From NCBI GenBank assembly GCA_001464455.1, contig LNEI01000017.1, forward strand, positions 124,001-188,000: a DNA stretch of 64,000 bases. The letters are read 5' to 3'. This stretch comes from Acidobacteria bacterium Ga0077534. Lineage in GTDB: Bacteria; Acidobacteriota; Blastocatellia; Pyrinomonadales; Pyrinomonadaceae. The translations under genes and the position numbers were made by a program. Under the pieces are notes generated by a model. That model saw only the letters and a list, made by a program, of their open reading frames with translations. It was not told the origin of the DNA and ran no database searches. Shown in pieces: positions 25,501 through 34,200 of the stretch (positions within the stretch are counted from its first letter, which is position 1; each line of letters opens with the position of its first letter).

Positions 25501-25670
25501 GCCGGGAGTACCTATTTGATCGTAGCGAACTTGTGCTGATCGGCAAGCAAGATCATTCTGCGAAACGAAAGGCGTCCGTTACGTTGTCTCCGCTGACAAT
25601 CGATAAGAAATCGCCGAAAAGTAAGAAAGATCAGGATTCTCGATATAGAAAACTATTAAAGTTGGACTAA
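22497..25670 (+). CDS. TraG/HerA-type ATPase fused to PD-(D/E)XK-like and HTH domains
   Basis: The 1057-aa protein starts at 22497. Residues 1-390 are a region without recognised motifs. A P-loop follows at G411-T419 (GTTGSGKTT), then a Walker B-like YIDEF with Asp654-Glu655 and the conserved HPHG-like IDPHGDLV. This is the layout of type IV coupling and HerA/VirB4 ATPases. Residues 845-960 look like a restriction-endonuclease fold, with Asp872, Glu885 and Ser887 in place of the usual Lys. Residues 970-1015 are a MerR/excisionase-type helix-turn-helix (TSSTLYRWVREGRVPFYRPG). The likely role is pumping or loading DNA, with the end domains giving site choice or cleavage. Mobile-element transfer or defence are both possible. 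Confidence 0.8.
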   Translation: MDDEAFYKAFEVWERNGRGWGRWDYAVELEPPFSRISPVVRDTQRIDDDARVGGGISGFLTRNRQTGTETVRLLSRGVESIATDIPKPSPYYRKTNATELQIVLPRELDTSPATFEQFLLSIGFAKDPISFEIIADSLGISLQIACDPNRAGYLKSQLKTFFPEVQIVERSRFLASQFVTSQPTAIADFGLAKSFVLPLRVFRSFNPDPMGGLIGSLATLEETEKAVLQVLFLPVKGDWAGELNKLQTGPHTKATQERISNFLPSLKAKLSSSLFAASLRLVTQASDGQRAWELIRQVGGNLRNFDDPAGNELIALSNDGYSENDHRLSILSRTNYRSGMLLNTSELAAFVHLPSSGVAVEKLNRSRLVTKALPLTAIGNRLVIGENTHDGKTNAVTLSNDQRTRHVHIIGTTGSGKTTLLLRSIIQDIEHGAGGVCVIDPHGDLVVSICEHVPENRIKDVILFDPSDSEYPIGLNILQAHNDLEKTLISSDLVAAFKRMSTSWGDLMDAVCANSILAILESERGGTLLDLKRFLVDRGFREEFLQTVRDESIRYFWQNEFPLIAGKPNASIIIRLDTFLRQRMIRNIVCQKSSKLNFRQIMDSGKILLVKISQGILGVENSHLLGSLFITKLHQIALSRQNTTDRPFFAIYIDEFHNLIVPSLEASLSGNRKFNISLTLSHQEWRQIQSRSQEVAASVMANCYTRICFRLGDADAKLFASGFSSFDADALQNLGIGEAVARIERSNYDFNLKTFQLPSVNPELAQSRKKRIIEQTRKQFAAIPVSDREPEIVQAIEDRKQTAVATIEPVLDRDRNAQQASEPIQVETASGENVGRAGPHHQEMQGVIKRVAETNGFRASIEHSLPDGGRIDVSLEKGNLRVACEVSVTTIDYEVTNVLKCLTAGYDYVAVVVSNQKKIPLITSKIQSGVPVEHLEKVRVFGLPGLLGFLREFVQPKPEQRQPQKPEGQRLNFAEAREFFGITSSTLYRWVREGRVPFYRPGREYLFDRSELVLIGKQDHSAKRKASVTLSPLTIDKKSPKSKKDQDSRYRKLLKLD

Positions 25671-25677
25671 AATAAAA

Positions 25678-25699
25678 ACGCCACCTTCGCACACGGCGT
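25678..25699 (+). promoter_or_regulatory. Hairpin before the integrase ribosome binding site
   Basis: ACGCC (25678-25682) pairs with GGCGT (25695-25699), and the enclosed ACCTTC could instead pair with the GAAAGGAGGT ribosome binding site just downstream. Such alternatives can limit integrase translation. The layout resembles the hairpin at 14899-14927. Confidence 0.4.
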
Positions 25700-25717
25700 G
25701 AGAAAGGAGGTAGAAAA

Positions 25718-26821
25718 GTGACAGTTAGAAAAAGAAAGGATACTGGCAAATGGGTCAGTGATTTTTATTACCAGGGCGAACGAATTGTGAGGACACTAAA
25801 ATTCGCCAGAACGAAGAAAGAAGCCGAACAAGCTGAAGCCGTAATCATGAATCAGGTGTTTCAGCAGGCTTACGGATTCGAAGCAAAGCCTGATAAGCTC
25901 TTTGAGAATTTTATTATTGACTCATTTTTGCCGTACTCTGAAGCGAATAAGAAGTCGTTTGCAAGCGACGTATACATATGTCGCCAACTGGTCTCCTATT
26001 TTCGCCGAAAGACAATTCGACAACTAACCCCTTCCCTAATCGAGGAATTTAAGCAGTGGTTCTTAGCAAAGCCTATTGTGTTCGGACCGGATGGCGAGAA
26101 AAAAGAACGACCTCGCAGTCTAGCTACGGTTAACAACCATTTGCGAGTTTTATCAAAAATTCTCTCATTGGCGGTAGACGCGGAACTAATCGATTCGAAT
26201 CCGGTGTTTCGGGTGAAGAAATTCAAGCCAAACAACAGACGGCTAAGGGTTCTTTCGGATGAAGAAGAAGCGGCTCTATTGGCCGCGTTAGATGGCAACG
26301 ACCTGATCCAGTGTATCGTAATCGTCGCTCTCAATACCGGTCTTCGTCGGGGTGAAATCTTTGGTCTTAAATGGGCGGACGTAGATTTTGAGAGAGGACG
26401 GCTCATTATTCGCAAAACTAAAGCGAGTAAAGAGCGGTTTGTTCCAATTAACTCTACTGTTCGGAAACTCTTGCGATCGATTCCGCGTCTTTTAACTGAT
26501 TACGTTTTCCCGAGTCCAAAAACGGCGGGGCGACTGATCGACATTAAAAAGGGCTTTCGAACTGCGGTCGATTTTGCGAAGATCAAGAACCTTCGGTTTC
26601 ACGATCTGCGCCATACTTTCGCAACACGCTTAGCCGATTCAGGTACCGACGCGTACACCCTAATGGAAATAATGGGTCATGCCGACATCAAGACGACCAT
26701 GATCTACGTCCATGCGTCAGCAGAGGCTGGACGTAGCGCTGTAGAGAAACTCGATTCAAATCGGTATTTTAGTCACGAGATGGTAACTAAAAGAAAAACG
26801 GCAGATGCCAATCTGCCCTAA
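25718..26821 (+). CDS. Tyrosine recombinase (integrase)
   Basis: The 367-aa product starts with GTG at 25718 after AAGGAGGT. It has an AP2-like N-terminal arm domain, a core-binding domain (about 60-160), and the catalytic domain with Arg210 (TGLRRGE), His295 and Arg298 (HDLRHTF), His321 (MGHADIKTT) and the nucleophile Tyr330. This is a phage/ICE-type integrase that joins element and chromosome att sites. It ends 15 bases from the 3' end of a tRNA gene, the classic arrangement for integration into a tRNA. It therefore marks the right end of the accessory block. Confidence 0.93.
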   Translation: MTVRKRKDTGKWVSDFYYQGERIVRTLKFARTKKEAEQAEAVIMNQVFQQAYGFEAKPDKLFENFIIDSFLPYSEANKKSFASDVYICRQLVSYFRRKTIRQLTPSLIEEFKQWFLAKPIVFGPDGEKKERPRSLATVNNHLRVLSKILSLAVDAELIDSNPVFRVKKFKPNNRRLRVLSDEEEAALLAALDGNDLIQCIVIVALNTGLRRGEIFGLKWADVDFERGRLIIRKTKASKERFVPINSTVRKLLRSIPRLLTDYVFPSPKTAGRLIDIKKGFRTAVDFAKIKNLRFHDLRHTFATRLADSGTDAYTLMEIMGHADIKTTMIYVHASAEAGRSAVEKLDSNRYFSHEMVTKRKTADANLP

Positions 26822-26835
26822 GTTATTGATTCTTA

Positions 26836-26912
26836 TGGTGGCTGGAGAGTGACTTGAACACTCGACCTCGGGGTTATGAATCCCGCGCTCTAACCAGCTG
26901 AGCTACCCAGCC
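26836..26912 (-). tRNA. tRNA with CAT anticodon (tRNA-Met, possibly tRNA-Ile2)
   Basis: The minus strand folds as a cloverleaf: acceptor GGCTGGG/TCCAGCC, D arm GCTC...GAGC, anticodon loop TTCATAA, T arm GAGTG-TTCAAGT-CACTC, discriminator A and encoded CCA. The anticodon is CAT. Elongator methionine is the simplest call; a lysidine-modified isoleucine tRNA cannot be excluded without comparing recognition elements. One base pair at the bottom of the anticodon stem is a mismatch (A-C). Its 3' end faces the integrase gene and is the probable attachment site. Confidence 0.93.
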
Positions 26913-26980
26913 ACGAATTAACGATTATAGTTTTACGGGCGAAAAATGCAAGAACGCTGAGTTTTTTGACCAACGAATCG

Positions 26981-27008
26981 TTGACACTCGCCGTCGAATC
27001 AATACAGT
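26981..27008 (+). promoter_or_regulatory. Probable sigma-70 promoter, possibly leaderless
   Basis: TTGACA (26981-26986) and TACAGT (27003-27008) are 16 bases apart. Transcription would start near the ATG at 27015, which has no Shine-Dalgarno motif. This fits a leaderless message. Confidence 0.5.
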
Positions 27009-27014
27009 TTAGTT

Positions 27015-27944
27015 ATGTTCAAGAATTCAAAAGCGATCTTCGGGGTGGCGGTATTGTTGATTTTACTTGGTTCGGCGGCCGTTTCCGCTCAGCCATATAG
27101 GGCGATAACCATAGTCACCGAGCCAAAAGCGTCGGTCTGGATCGATGGCGTCGGGTGGGGGAAGACCAATACCAACGGCCGACTCGAGATAAAGACCATA
27201 TCGCCGGGGGCAAAAACCATTCGCGTGCGGGCAGACGGATTTAAGGAAAAGAGTCAGCCGCTCGCCGCTGCTCAAAAAGGTGAGATAGCGGTAACGCTTG
27301 TCAAAACGACCGACGCCGCCGAACTCGCGTTTCAGGAAGGTGAACGCCAGTCGTTTCAGGACCGCGAAAAGGCGGCGGATGCCTATCGAAAGGCAATTGA
27401 GCTGCGGCCCAATTTCCCCGACGCCTACGTCGCCCTCGCCCGCGTCCTGGTCGAGATGGTCGACACCGAAGGCGCCCTCGAGGCATTAAAGACCGCTAAA
27501 AAGCTGCGTCCCGGCTTTGCCGAAGCCTCCGCCGTCGAAGGCCGCGTCCGGAAAGAAAATGGTGAAGATGACCTCGCCGTGGCGGCTTTCAAGAGGGCTA
27601 TCACCGAAGGAAAAGGATTCCAACCAGAAGCCTACGCCGGGCTCGGCATTTTCTACAAGGACAAGGCTGAGTCGGCCGGCGGAAGGGGTGATTTCGAAGC
27701 TGAGGATGCTAATTTCGCCGAGGCATCAAAATACCTAAGGACGTCAATAAAGCAGCTCTCCGGAGCACCGGATACGAGCGTCATTTATCAATTGCTCGGG
27801 CTTGTTTACGAGCGGCAAAAAAAATATAAAGAGGCGATCGCAATTTACGAGGAGTTCCTGTCGCTCTTTCCAAACAGCAGCGACACCACCGCAGTTCGCT
27901 CGTACATCGTACAGTTGAAAAAGAGCCTGGCAGATCAGCCCTAG
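27015..27944 (+). CDS. Exported PEGA and TPR repeat protein
   Basis: The 309-aa product has a signal peptide ending at about residue 25 (VLLILLGSAAVSAQ), then a PEGA domain (ITIVTEPKASVWIDGVGWGKTN, near 30-95). Four or so TPR units follow from about residue 100 to the end (EKAADAYRKAIELRPNFPDAY, EGALEALKTAKKLRPGFAEA, KYLRTSIKQL, YKEAIAIYEEFLSLFPN). Such proteins are periplasmic or envelope scaffolds that bind peptides or surface layers; no enzyme activity is suggested. It converges with the TamA-like gene, the two stops overlapping. It is the first core-type gene right of the tRNA. Confidence 0.85.
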   Translation: MFKNSKAIFGVAVLLILLGSAAVSAQPYRAITIVTEPKASVWIDGVGWGKTNTNGRLEIKTISPGAKTIRVRADGFKEKSQPLAAAQKGEIAVTLVKTTDAAELAFQEGERQSFQDREKAADAYRKAIELRPNFPDAYVALARVLVEMVDTEGALEALKTAKKLRPGFAEASAVEGRVRKENGEDDLAVAAFKRAITEGKGFQPEAYAGLGIFYKDKAESAGGRGDFEAEDANFAEASKYLRTSIKQLSGAPDTSVIYQLLGLVYERQKKYKEAIAIYEEFLSLFPNSSDTTAVRSYIVQLKKSLADQP

Positions 27945-30900
27945 AATGCTTGCGAAAAGCGGAAATGAAGGTGGCCCTGACGCAGACGATAGATCGCCGG
28001 TGGGCCGACCGGCTGAGGGATCAGAAATTGCGGCGGGTTTAGCTGATGTCCATAGTCAACGCCGAACTCTCCGCCGACAGGCGTTTTCAGTCGTAGGCCG
28101 AGCCCTATTGAGTGTTTCCACACGGCTAGTTGGTTTTGTCCCACGACATCACCGGGAGCAACTTCAGGTTTCCTAAAAATGTCCTGTGCTCGGCGAAAGA
28201 CGTTACCGCCGTCATAGAATGGCACCACACGAACCGACCTCGAGATCGGAATTCTCGCCTCGAGGTTCACGACCGCCAAGGCGTTTCCGCCAAATGGAAT
28301 GGTGAACGGATCGATACGGACTATCTCACCCTCACTATTGCGAAAAGTCCCCTGCGGTACGATCACGACACGCGGCCCAGCCTCTTCGAAAGCGAAACCA
28401 CGGAGAGTATTTGCCCCACCGGCAAAAAAGCGTTCGCTGATGGGGAGAAGGCCGTTGAGCGAGGGAAACTTGGCACTCGTGAAACGGTTGTCTTCGGAAA
28501 ATACTGACCCGACGCCCAGTATCGCTCTGGCCGCGACCGTCGTATTCTTAAGTTTCGGGAACGTATAGTAATAATTATAGCTCGCCTGAAATTTTTGAAA
28601 CCCGATACTCGCCCCGAGAGCCGGGACCGAAACGTTGTAGTCGGCAGTCAGGTAACTGCCATGCGTCGGGTCGCTTGCGTTATAACGGCACGGCTCTTCC
28701 GGGTCGCCCTTAGCAATAACTTCGAGTAGAGAATATTTGATGGCGCAGTTGCGCCTCGTGTCGCGAACAAAGGTCGTCGTGATACCCGAGATGCGGGTTC
28801 TCGCATCGGGACGCAGCAGTTCTTTGACCAGCAGGCTATCGATATTGAAAAGCCGGACATCCTCGAACCGATATCGAAGGAATAAAATACTGCGATCTTT
28901 GCGGCTGATGGTTCGATTGGTTTCGGCCGACAGTGTCAATCGGTTGATCGTCGGGCTGCCGACGTTCGCACCGAATTCATCTATCGGGTTCCCGTCTTCG
29001 TCGACCCGCTGAACGATGCCAAATGTGCCCTTATCGAAGGTCGAGCGAAAGAATCGCGTAACGGTCGTGTCGCGCTGATATTGCGCCGAGAATGTAAGCG
29101 GAGCAAAACGCTTTTCACCATCGCGAAGAAAACGCGGGTGGATAAAATCCAGCTGCACCAACTGCTGCCGCTGCGAGACCTTGACACGCGCACCGCCCTG
29201 CCAGAGATTGCCAAACAGGTTCAGATGACGAATGTCGAAGAACCCGCTCAATCCGAGATCGGTCGAAGCCCCGCCGCCGTAGGAGATAAGCCGCGACGGC
29301 TGTTCTTCGAGGTTTACGATCACGTCGACCAGCCTCGTGTCTGCCGACTTGTCGCCCGCCGGCTGCGGCTTTATCTCGACCCGCGAAAACGCGTCAGAAC
29401 CGTAAAGGTTTTGTTCGCTTTGATATATGTCGCGTGCCCTGAGCAGCTCGCCCGGTTCAAATGCGAGGGCTTTTTTCACCGCCCCCTCTTTCGTTGCCTC
29501 GTTACCCGCGATCAGTACCCGGTTGATCTCGACCTTTTTGCCTTCGGTCTCGACATTGAACTCTATCCCGACATTGTCCTGCGCAGCATCCGGCGGATCG
29601 TCGGGGTCGATCAGTTTTGAGGTAACACGAGCGTCGTAGTAACCGAGGTTTGAGTAATATTCAGAGAGTTTTCTGACCGCGTTCCTCGTTCTCGCACGCG
29701 AATAGTTGCGTCCAGTGAGAGCAGGAAGTTGAGCAGTCAGTTCGGCGGCCGGAACAGCGACATTTCCTTTGATCTGGAGATTCCCGACGACCGTCGGCGC
29801 GCCTTCTTCGACCTGGAACGTAATGATCAGGTTTTCGCCGTCGAGCGAAACACCGCGATTCACGCGAACTTCCGCCCGTCGATAACCGAGTTCGGCCATC
29901 AGCGACTGGATCGTGTTCTTATCGTCCTCGAGGATCGTCTCGCTGGTGTAGCCGCGGCCGTAGCCGAGTACGGGGATGATGCCCAGCAGGTTAGCTTCCT
30001 GAGATGCGAGCACCGTTTGGACATCCTCGATCGTCAGTTTGTCGGTCCCGCGTAGGCGGATATCAGTTAGCCGCAGCCGTCGATCGAGTTCTACCCGATA
30101 CGTGACATTTACTTCGCGGCCCGCAAGTTCCTGCCCGCCCAACGAACCACAGAGAAAGATCGTGTCGTTTGGCAGGATATTATTCTCAGCGTCTGTTATT
30201 TGCGGGGTTACCGAGCAATATGCCGTTGCTTTCGCAAAAAAGTACCCTTCTTCCTGGTAATAGTTCGCGAGCCGGCGTTCGCCCTCGACGATCGCGGAAT
30301 AGTCGAGAGTTCCCTCCCGCTTGATCGGCAAAAGCCTTGTCTGCGTGCTGCTGCCGAGCTTTCCTCGTTCGGTCTCGACCGCGACCTCGACCTTTGGCCC
30401 CACCTTGCCGGCGATAGTTATCGATATCTGATTCGTGTCGCCGTTATAGGTTATTCGCGGCTCCTCCACTTCCGGTGCGAGAAAACCCTCGTCGCGTAGG
30501 TGTTCACGCACCTTCGCGACATCGCTAAGCAATCTTTCCCGCGAGAACGGGCCGCCGACCTTCAATCTCAGGGAGCCTTCTTTCAGCGGCTTTGTCAGCC
30601 CGTCAATGTTGATCGCAAACGAATTGACCTTTGTTTGGTCGTTCGGCGTGACCTTGAAAACAACGCCGACCTCATTCGCAGTCTGCAGCGGCCGCTGCTC
30701 ATAGGCGACCTCCGAGCGATAAAAGCCTCGATCGCGAAGGTATTCGAGTATCTCGTTCGCGCTATTCTGCAGCGTCTGCTCAGTGATCGCAGTCCCGGGC
30801 GTCAGCAGATTCAACTTGAACAGCAGGTCCTGTTCGCTAATGCTCTCGCCCAGAGTTTCACCGACGACAACAGAAACACGTTGTGCCTGGGTCTTTCGTT

Positions 30901-31282
30901 TGATCTCGAACCGCAGTTCAACACCGTCAGCCGCGTCCGGAATTACCGATGCCACCACGGTTTCGATCAGGCGCGTATCATAGAGGTCTCTGATCGCATC
31001 GCGAATTCTCGGTGCGGAATACACCGTCCCGACAGCGTCGCGGGCGATCAGTCGATAACGCTCGACGAGCTCGGGCGTTGATCCCGCAACAATGACGATC
31101 TCGACGCGTGAGATCGGACGTTTATCGAACTGGACCTGTGAAAAGATAGCCGAGCTGAACAGCAGAAGCACCAGAAACGGCCCGCAAAGGCTGGAAAGAA
31201 ACGCGAGACGGCGCGCGTTTATCCCGCCCGGCGCACAAAGCACCGGATGCCGAGAGAAACGCATTTTTACGCCGTCACGCAT
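27941..31282 (-). CDS. Omp85 outer-membrane protein with seven POTRA domains (TamA-like)
   Basis: After a signal peptide (LAFLSSLCGPFLVLLLFSSAIF) come about seven POTRA-type units between residues 55 and 665, each with the strand-helix-helix-strand pattern (for example ANEILEYLRDRGFYRSEV, AVRKLSEYYSNLGYYDARV). From about 667 the sequence is a 16-strand Omp85 barrel with the L6 motif LRGF and a final phenylalanine. BamA has five and TamA three POTRA domains, so this is a long form. The gene lies 8 bases after the tamB gene, which supports a TamA role in exporting or inserting envelope components. BamA itself remains possible but less likely here. Confidence 0.88.
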   Translation of the reverse strand: MRDGVKMRFSRHPVLCAPGGINARRLAFLSSLCGPFLVLLLFSSAIFSQVQFDKRPISRVEIVIVAGSTPELVERYRLIARDAVGTVYSAPRIRDAIRDLYDTRLIETVVASVIPDAADGVELRFEIKRKTQAQRVSVVVGETLGESISEQDLLFKLNLLTPGTAITEQTLQNSANEILEYLRDRGFYRSEVAYEQRPLQTANEVGVVFKVTPNDQTKVNSFAINIDGLTKPLKEGSLRLKVGGPFSRERLLSDVAKVREHLRDEGFLAPEVEEPRITYNGDTNQISITIAGKVGPKVEVAVETERGKLGSSTQTRLLPIKREGTLDYSAIVEGERRLANYYQEEGYFFAKATAYCSVTPQITDAENNILPNDTIFLCGSLGGQELAGREVNVTYRVELDRRLRLTDIRLRGTDKLTIEDVQTVLASQEANLLGIIPVLGYGRGYTSETILEDDKNTIQSLMAELGYRRAEVRVNRGVSLDGENLIITFQVEEGAPTVVGNLQIKGNVAVPAAELTAQLPALTGRNYSRARTRNAVRKLSEYYSNLGYYDARVTSKLIDPDDPPDAAQDNVGIEFNVETEGKKVEINRVLIAGNEATKEGAVKKALAFEPGELLRARDIYQSEQNLYGSDAFSRVEIKPQPAGDKSADTRLVDVIVNLEEQPSRLISYGGGASTDLGLSGFFDIRHLNLFGNLWQGGARVKVSQRQQLVQLDFIHPRFLRDGEKRFAPLTFSAQYQRDTTVTRFFRSTFDKGTFGIVQRVDEDGNPIDEFGANVGSPTINRLTLSAETNRTISRKDRSILFLRYRFEDVRLFNIDSLLVKELLRPDARTRISGITTTFVRDTRRNCAIKYSLLEVIAKGDPEEPCRYNASDPTHGSYLTADYNVSVPALGASIGFQKFQASYNYYYTFPKLKNTTVAARAILGVGSVFSEDNRFTSAKFPSLNGLLPISERFFAGGANTLRGFAFEEAGPRVVIVPQGTFRNSEGEIVRIDPFTIPFGGNALAVVNLEARIPISRSVRVVPFYDGGNVFRRAQDIFRKPEVAPGDVVGQNQLAVWKHSIGLGLRLKTPVGGEFGVDYGHQLNPPQFLIPQPVGPPAIYRLRQGHLHFRFSQAF

Positions 31283-31290
31283 CTGTCTGC

Positions 31291-34200
31291 CTAAAATCTT
31301 TTCCTCAATCTCACCTCGAAGCTAAAATTGTCACGATTGCGGGTGACATTGGTCAGCGAACGCTGTTCATATTGAGCGACAAACGACAATCGGTTCGAAA
31401 CGCGGTATTCCAAGGCAAGCACCTGCTTCTGATCCTGCGAAAGGTTTGTCGAATACGTCACACGCAGGTTGTTGTTTATCTGTCGCCCAACGGTCAGCCT
31501 CGCTCCCGGATTGGCCGCCTGGCCCGAGATCAGCGGATCGATCTCAAAAACGTTCAGGCCGAAAAGCTTGTCAGTCGCCTTGCGAACCGGGTTGTTGATG
31601 ATCGAATCGGTCAGGATCTCGGCCGCCGTATTGATACCGGTCGAGGCGAGCGTCGGGATGCCGCCCGCGCTGTTTGTCAGGCTGCCCGTCGTTATGAGCG
31701 ACACAACGTCTGCTTGCGGCAAAGCCGGGCTGGAGCGAACCGTCGCCGACAGCTCTTCCGAATCCTTCAACGGCCCCGAAAGATTGACAAAGATCTGATA
31801 ACCGCCGATCTCGGATTCCGCCTGCAGATTTATAACCGGATCGATAGCGGTATCCGGCGGAAACTCGAGCGTTCCGCGTTGAACAACGTATCGGTCCTTT
31901 CTAAAGAGGATCGTACCGCTGTTGGCAGTAATGCGGCCCGCAATTCGCGGCTCGTTAGTATCGCCCGTTAATGTCAGCGAGACCGATGCGGTTAGGTCGG
32001 CGATGTTATTTCTAACGACGAGCGCGTCGCGGCCTTCGATGATCAGGTCAAATCTGGTCGGTAGAACCGCACCCGAGCCTCCGCCGGTAAGCACCGCGTC
32101 GCGACGTCCGCTCACCAGGTTGGCAAGGTCGATGTCCTTCGAATATAGGCTTCGCCGGGCAAAAACCCGGCCGCCTATCGTTAACTGCAGCGGCTCCGCC
32201 TTAGTGTCTCGAAAGGCCGTGATCTCAAGCTGAGCGTCGCCTGTCGTTACGAAATCTTTTGGAAGCGGCACGGTGACATTGCTGCCGGTCAGAGCGAAAC
32301 GAAAACGTTGAACAGAGAATCCGTCAAGCGTTCCGCCACCGCTTCCTGTAAAACTTCCGCCTCCCAGGTAACCTGCCGCTTCTTCGATCTCGACCTGATT
32401 CGAGGTAAAGATTATCCGCGCGCTGACGCGGTCGGCAGTAAATCGGTCAGAACCGAGGAACGTCGCGACCGAACCATTCACCATGTTAGCTGTGCCCGAG
32501 ATGAGCGCCGTTTTGTTTGGCCCTGAGAACCTGATCGCTGTATCCGCAAAACCCGAAAAAAACGTGTCCCGCACAAAAAGGTTGATCAGGTTCAGATTGA
32601 TACGCCCGTCGATGGCGAGGTTGTTATTCCCCGCGTCGGTCAGGGCTTTGGCACCGGAAATGCTCATATTCGAGCCGCCGCCTGAAAAACGAGCTCGTTC
32701 GAAAACGATCTCACGCGGATTAAACCTGACGAGTACCGGCTCAGCGGCCGACAAAGGCGTATCCTGGATCTGCATCGAAAGCCGCGAAAACTCAGCTTTA
32801 CCTGTTAGATCTGCAGCCGAGGTCACTCGCTTCCCGTCCGGGCCGATCTGGCTAAGCTTACCGCCAAACTCAACCCGGCCGGTCCCAACACCAGTGATCG
32901 CGAGCCCTTTTAGCTGAGGAACAAACGCGAGAAACGGGGTCAGAGGACTGTCGTTAAAATCTGTAGCCGCCAGGAATGGCAGGTCTTCGTCCCCAAAATT
33001 GACCGACGCATTTATCACCTGCGGACGGCCGTCGAGGATCGCCGTAAGATCGGCCGTAAGGATTTGATTCGCGGTTTGCCCTTTGAATGCGACCTGGCCG
33101 AGCGTGCTTTCGCCGACGACCAGATTCGGGGCAACGCCGTTGAAATTGACGTTGTAAGTCGCCGTTTGATCGGAAATGCCGGTCGCCTTAGCCGCAAAAT
33201 CGAGGTCGCCGGTGATCGATGGAATACTGTCCGAACTCGGAAAAAGCGAGACGATCAGCGGCACCGGAACCGATTTCCCGCCCAGATCGAAGTCAAAATT
33301 CCCTGTGCCGCGGTCGTAGATCCCCCGAGCCGTGACCTGCCCCGCACCGATCCGCATATCAGCCCGTTCTAGGTTGATGCTCGTGCCGGTAAATACCGCC
33401 CTAACGACCAGATCGTCAAAACGCTGCCCGGCGATCGTCCCGTTCGCCGCTGCCAGATCTATACCGCCCGAGGCGTTGTCAGGTAAGCCGCTGATATCGA
33501 CCTTTCCACTCGTCTTACCATTGAGGTCTCTGATCTGCTCGGGCAGTTCGATCGGTAATGCCGCGAGCAGATTTCCCGCGTTTATGTCGTTCAGCGTTGC
33601 CTGAACGGAAACGTTGTTATCTCCGCCCCTCGGAATATTGACGGCAAACGTTGCTGAACCGCCTGAACGGTCTTCGAGTCGCCCATTCTTGAGATCGACG
33701 CCCGCAGGGGATGCTGAAACATCGGTCGAGACACTTCCAAGCTCGTTACCGCGAAGAGCCAGCAAATCAAGCGTCGCCTTTCCCTCGACGATCGGATCCG
33801 TTAGATTCCCTCTAATAGTTCCGTCGAAATTGAGATTTCCCGCGACCTGTAGTTGCAGGCTGTCGAGCTGCTCCTCGATCGTCGGCGACAAATTCAAAAC
33901 CCTCACGAGCCGCTCGATCTCGGTCGCATCTCTTGAACGCAGAGCCACGTTAAGCTCCGAATCTTCGTTCCTCAGATCAAAACGTCCGGTTGCCGTCGCG
34001 TTGCTTTGTGCTGTGTTGAGATCCGCCCTGTCAACATTGAATAGGCCGTTAGTCGCTGACAGGTTGATCTGTCCGTTCACGGGGATCAGTCCACGGTCAG
34101 CGGTTCCAGCATTTGCCACGATCGCGGCGCTAAGCGTGCCGCTCGAGTTTCGAACGTCAGTACCCAGAAAATTCAGATCGACCGTTCCGCTCGTCTTTCC

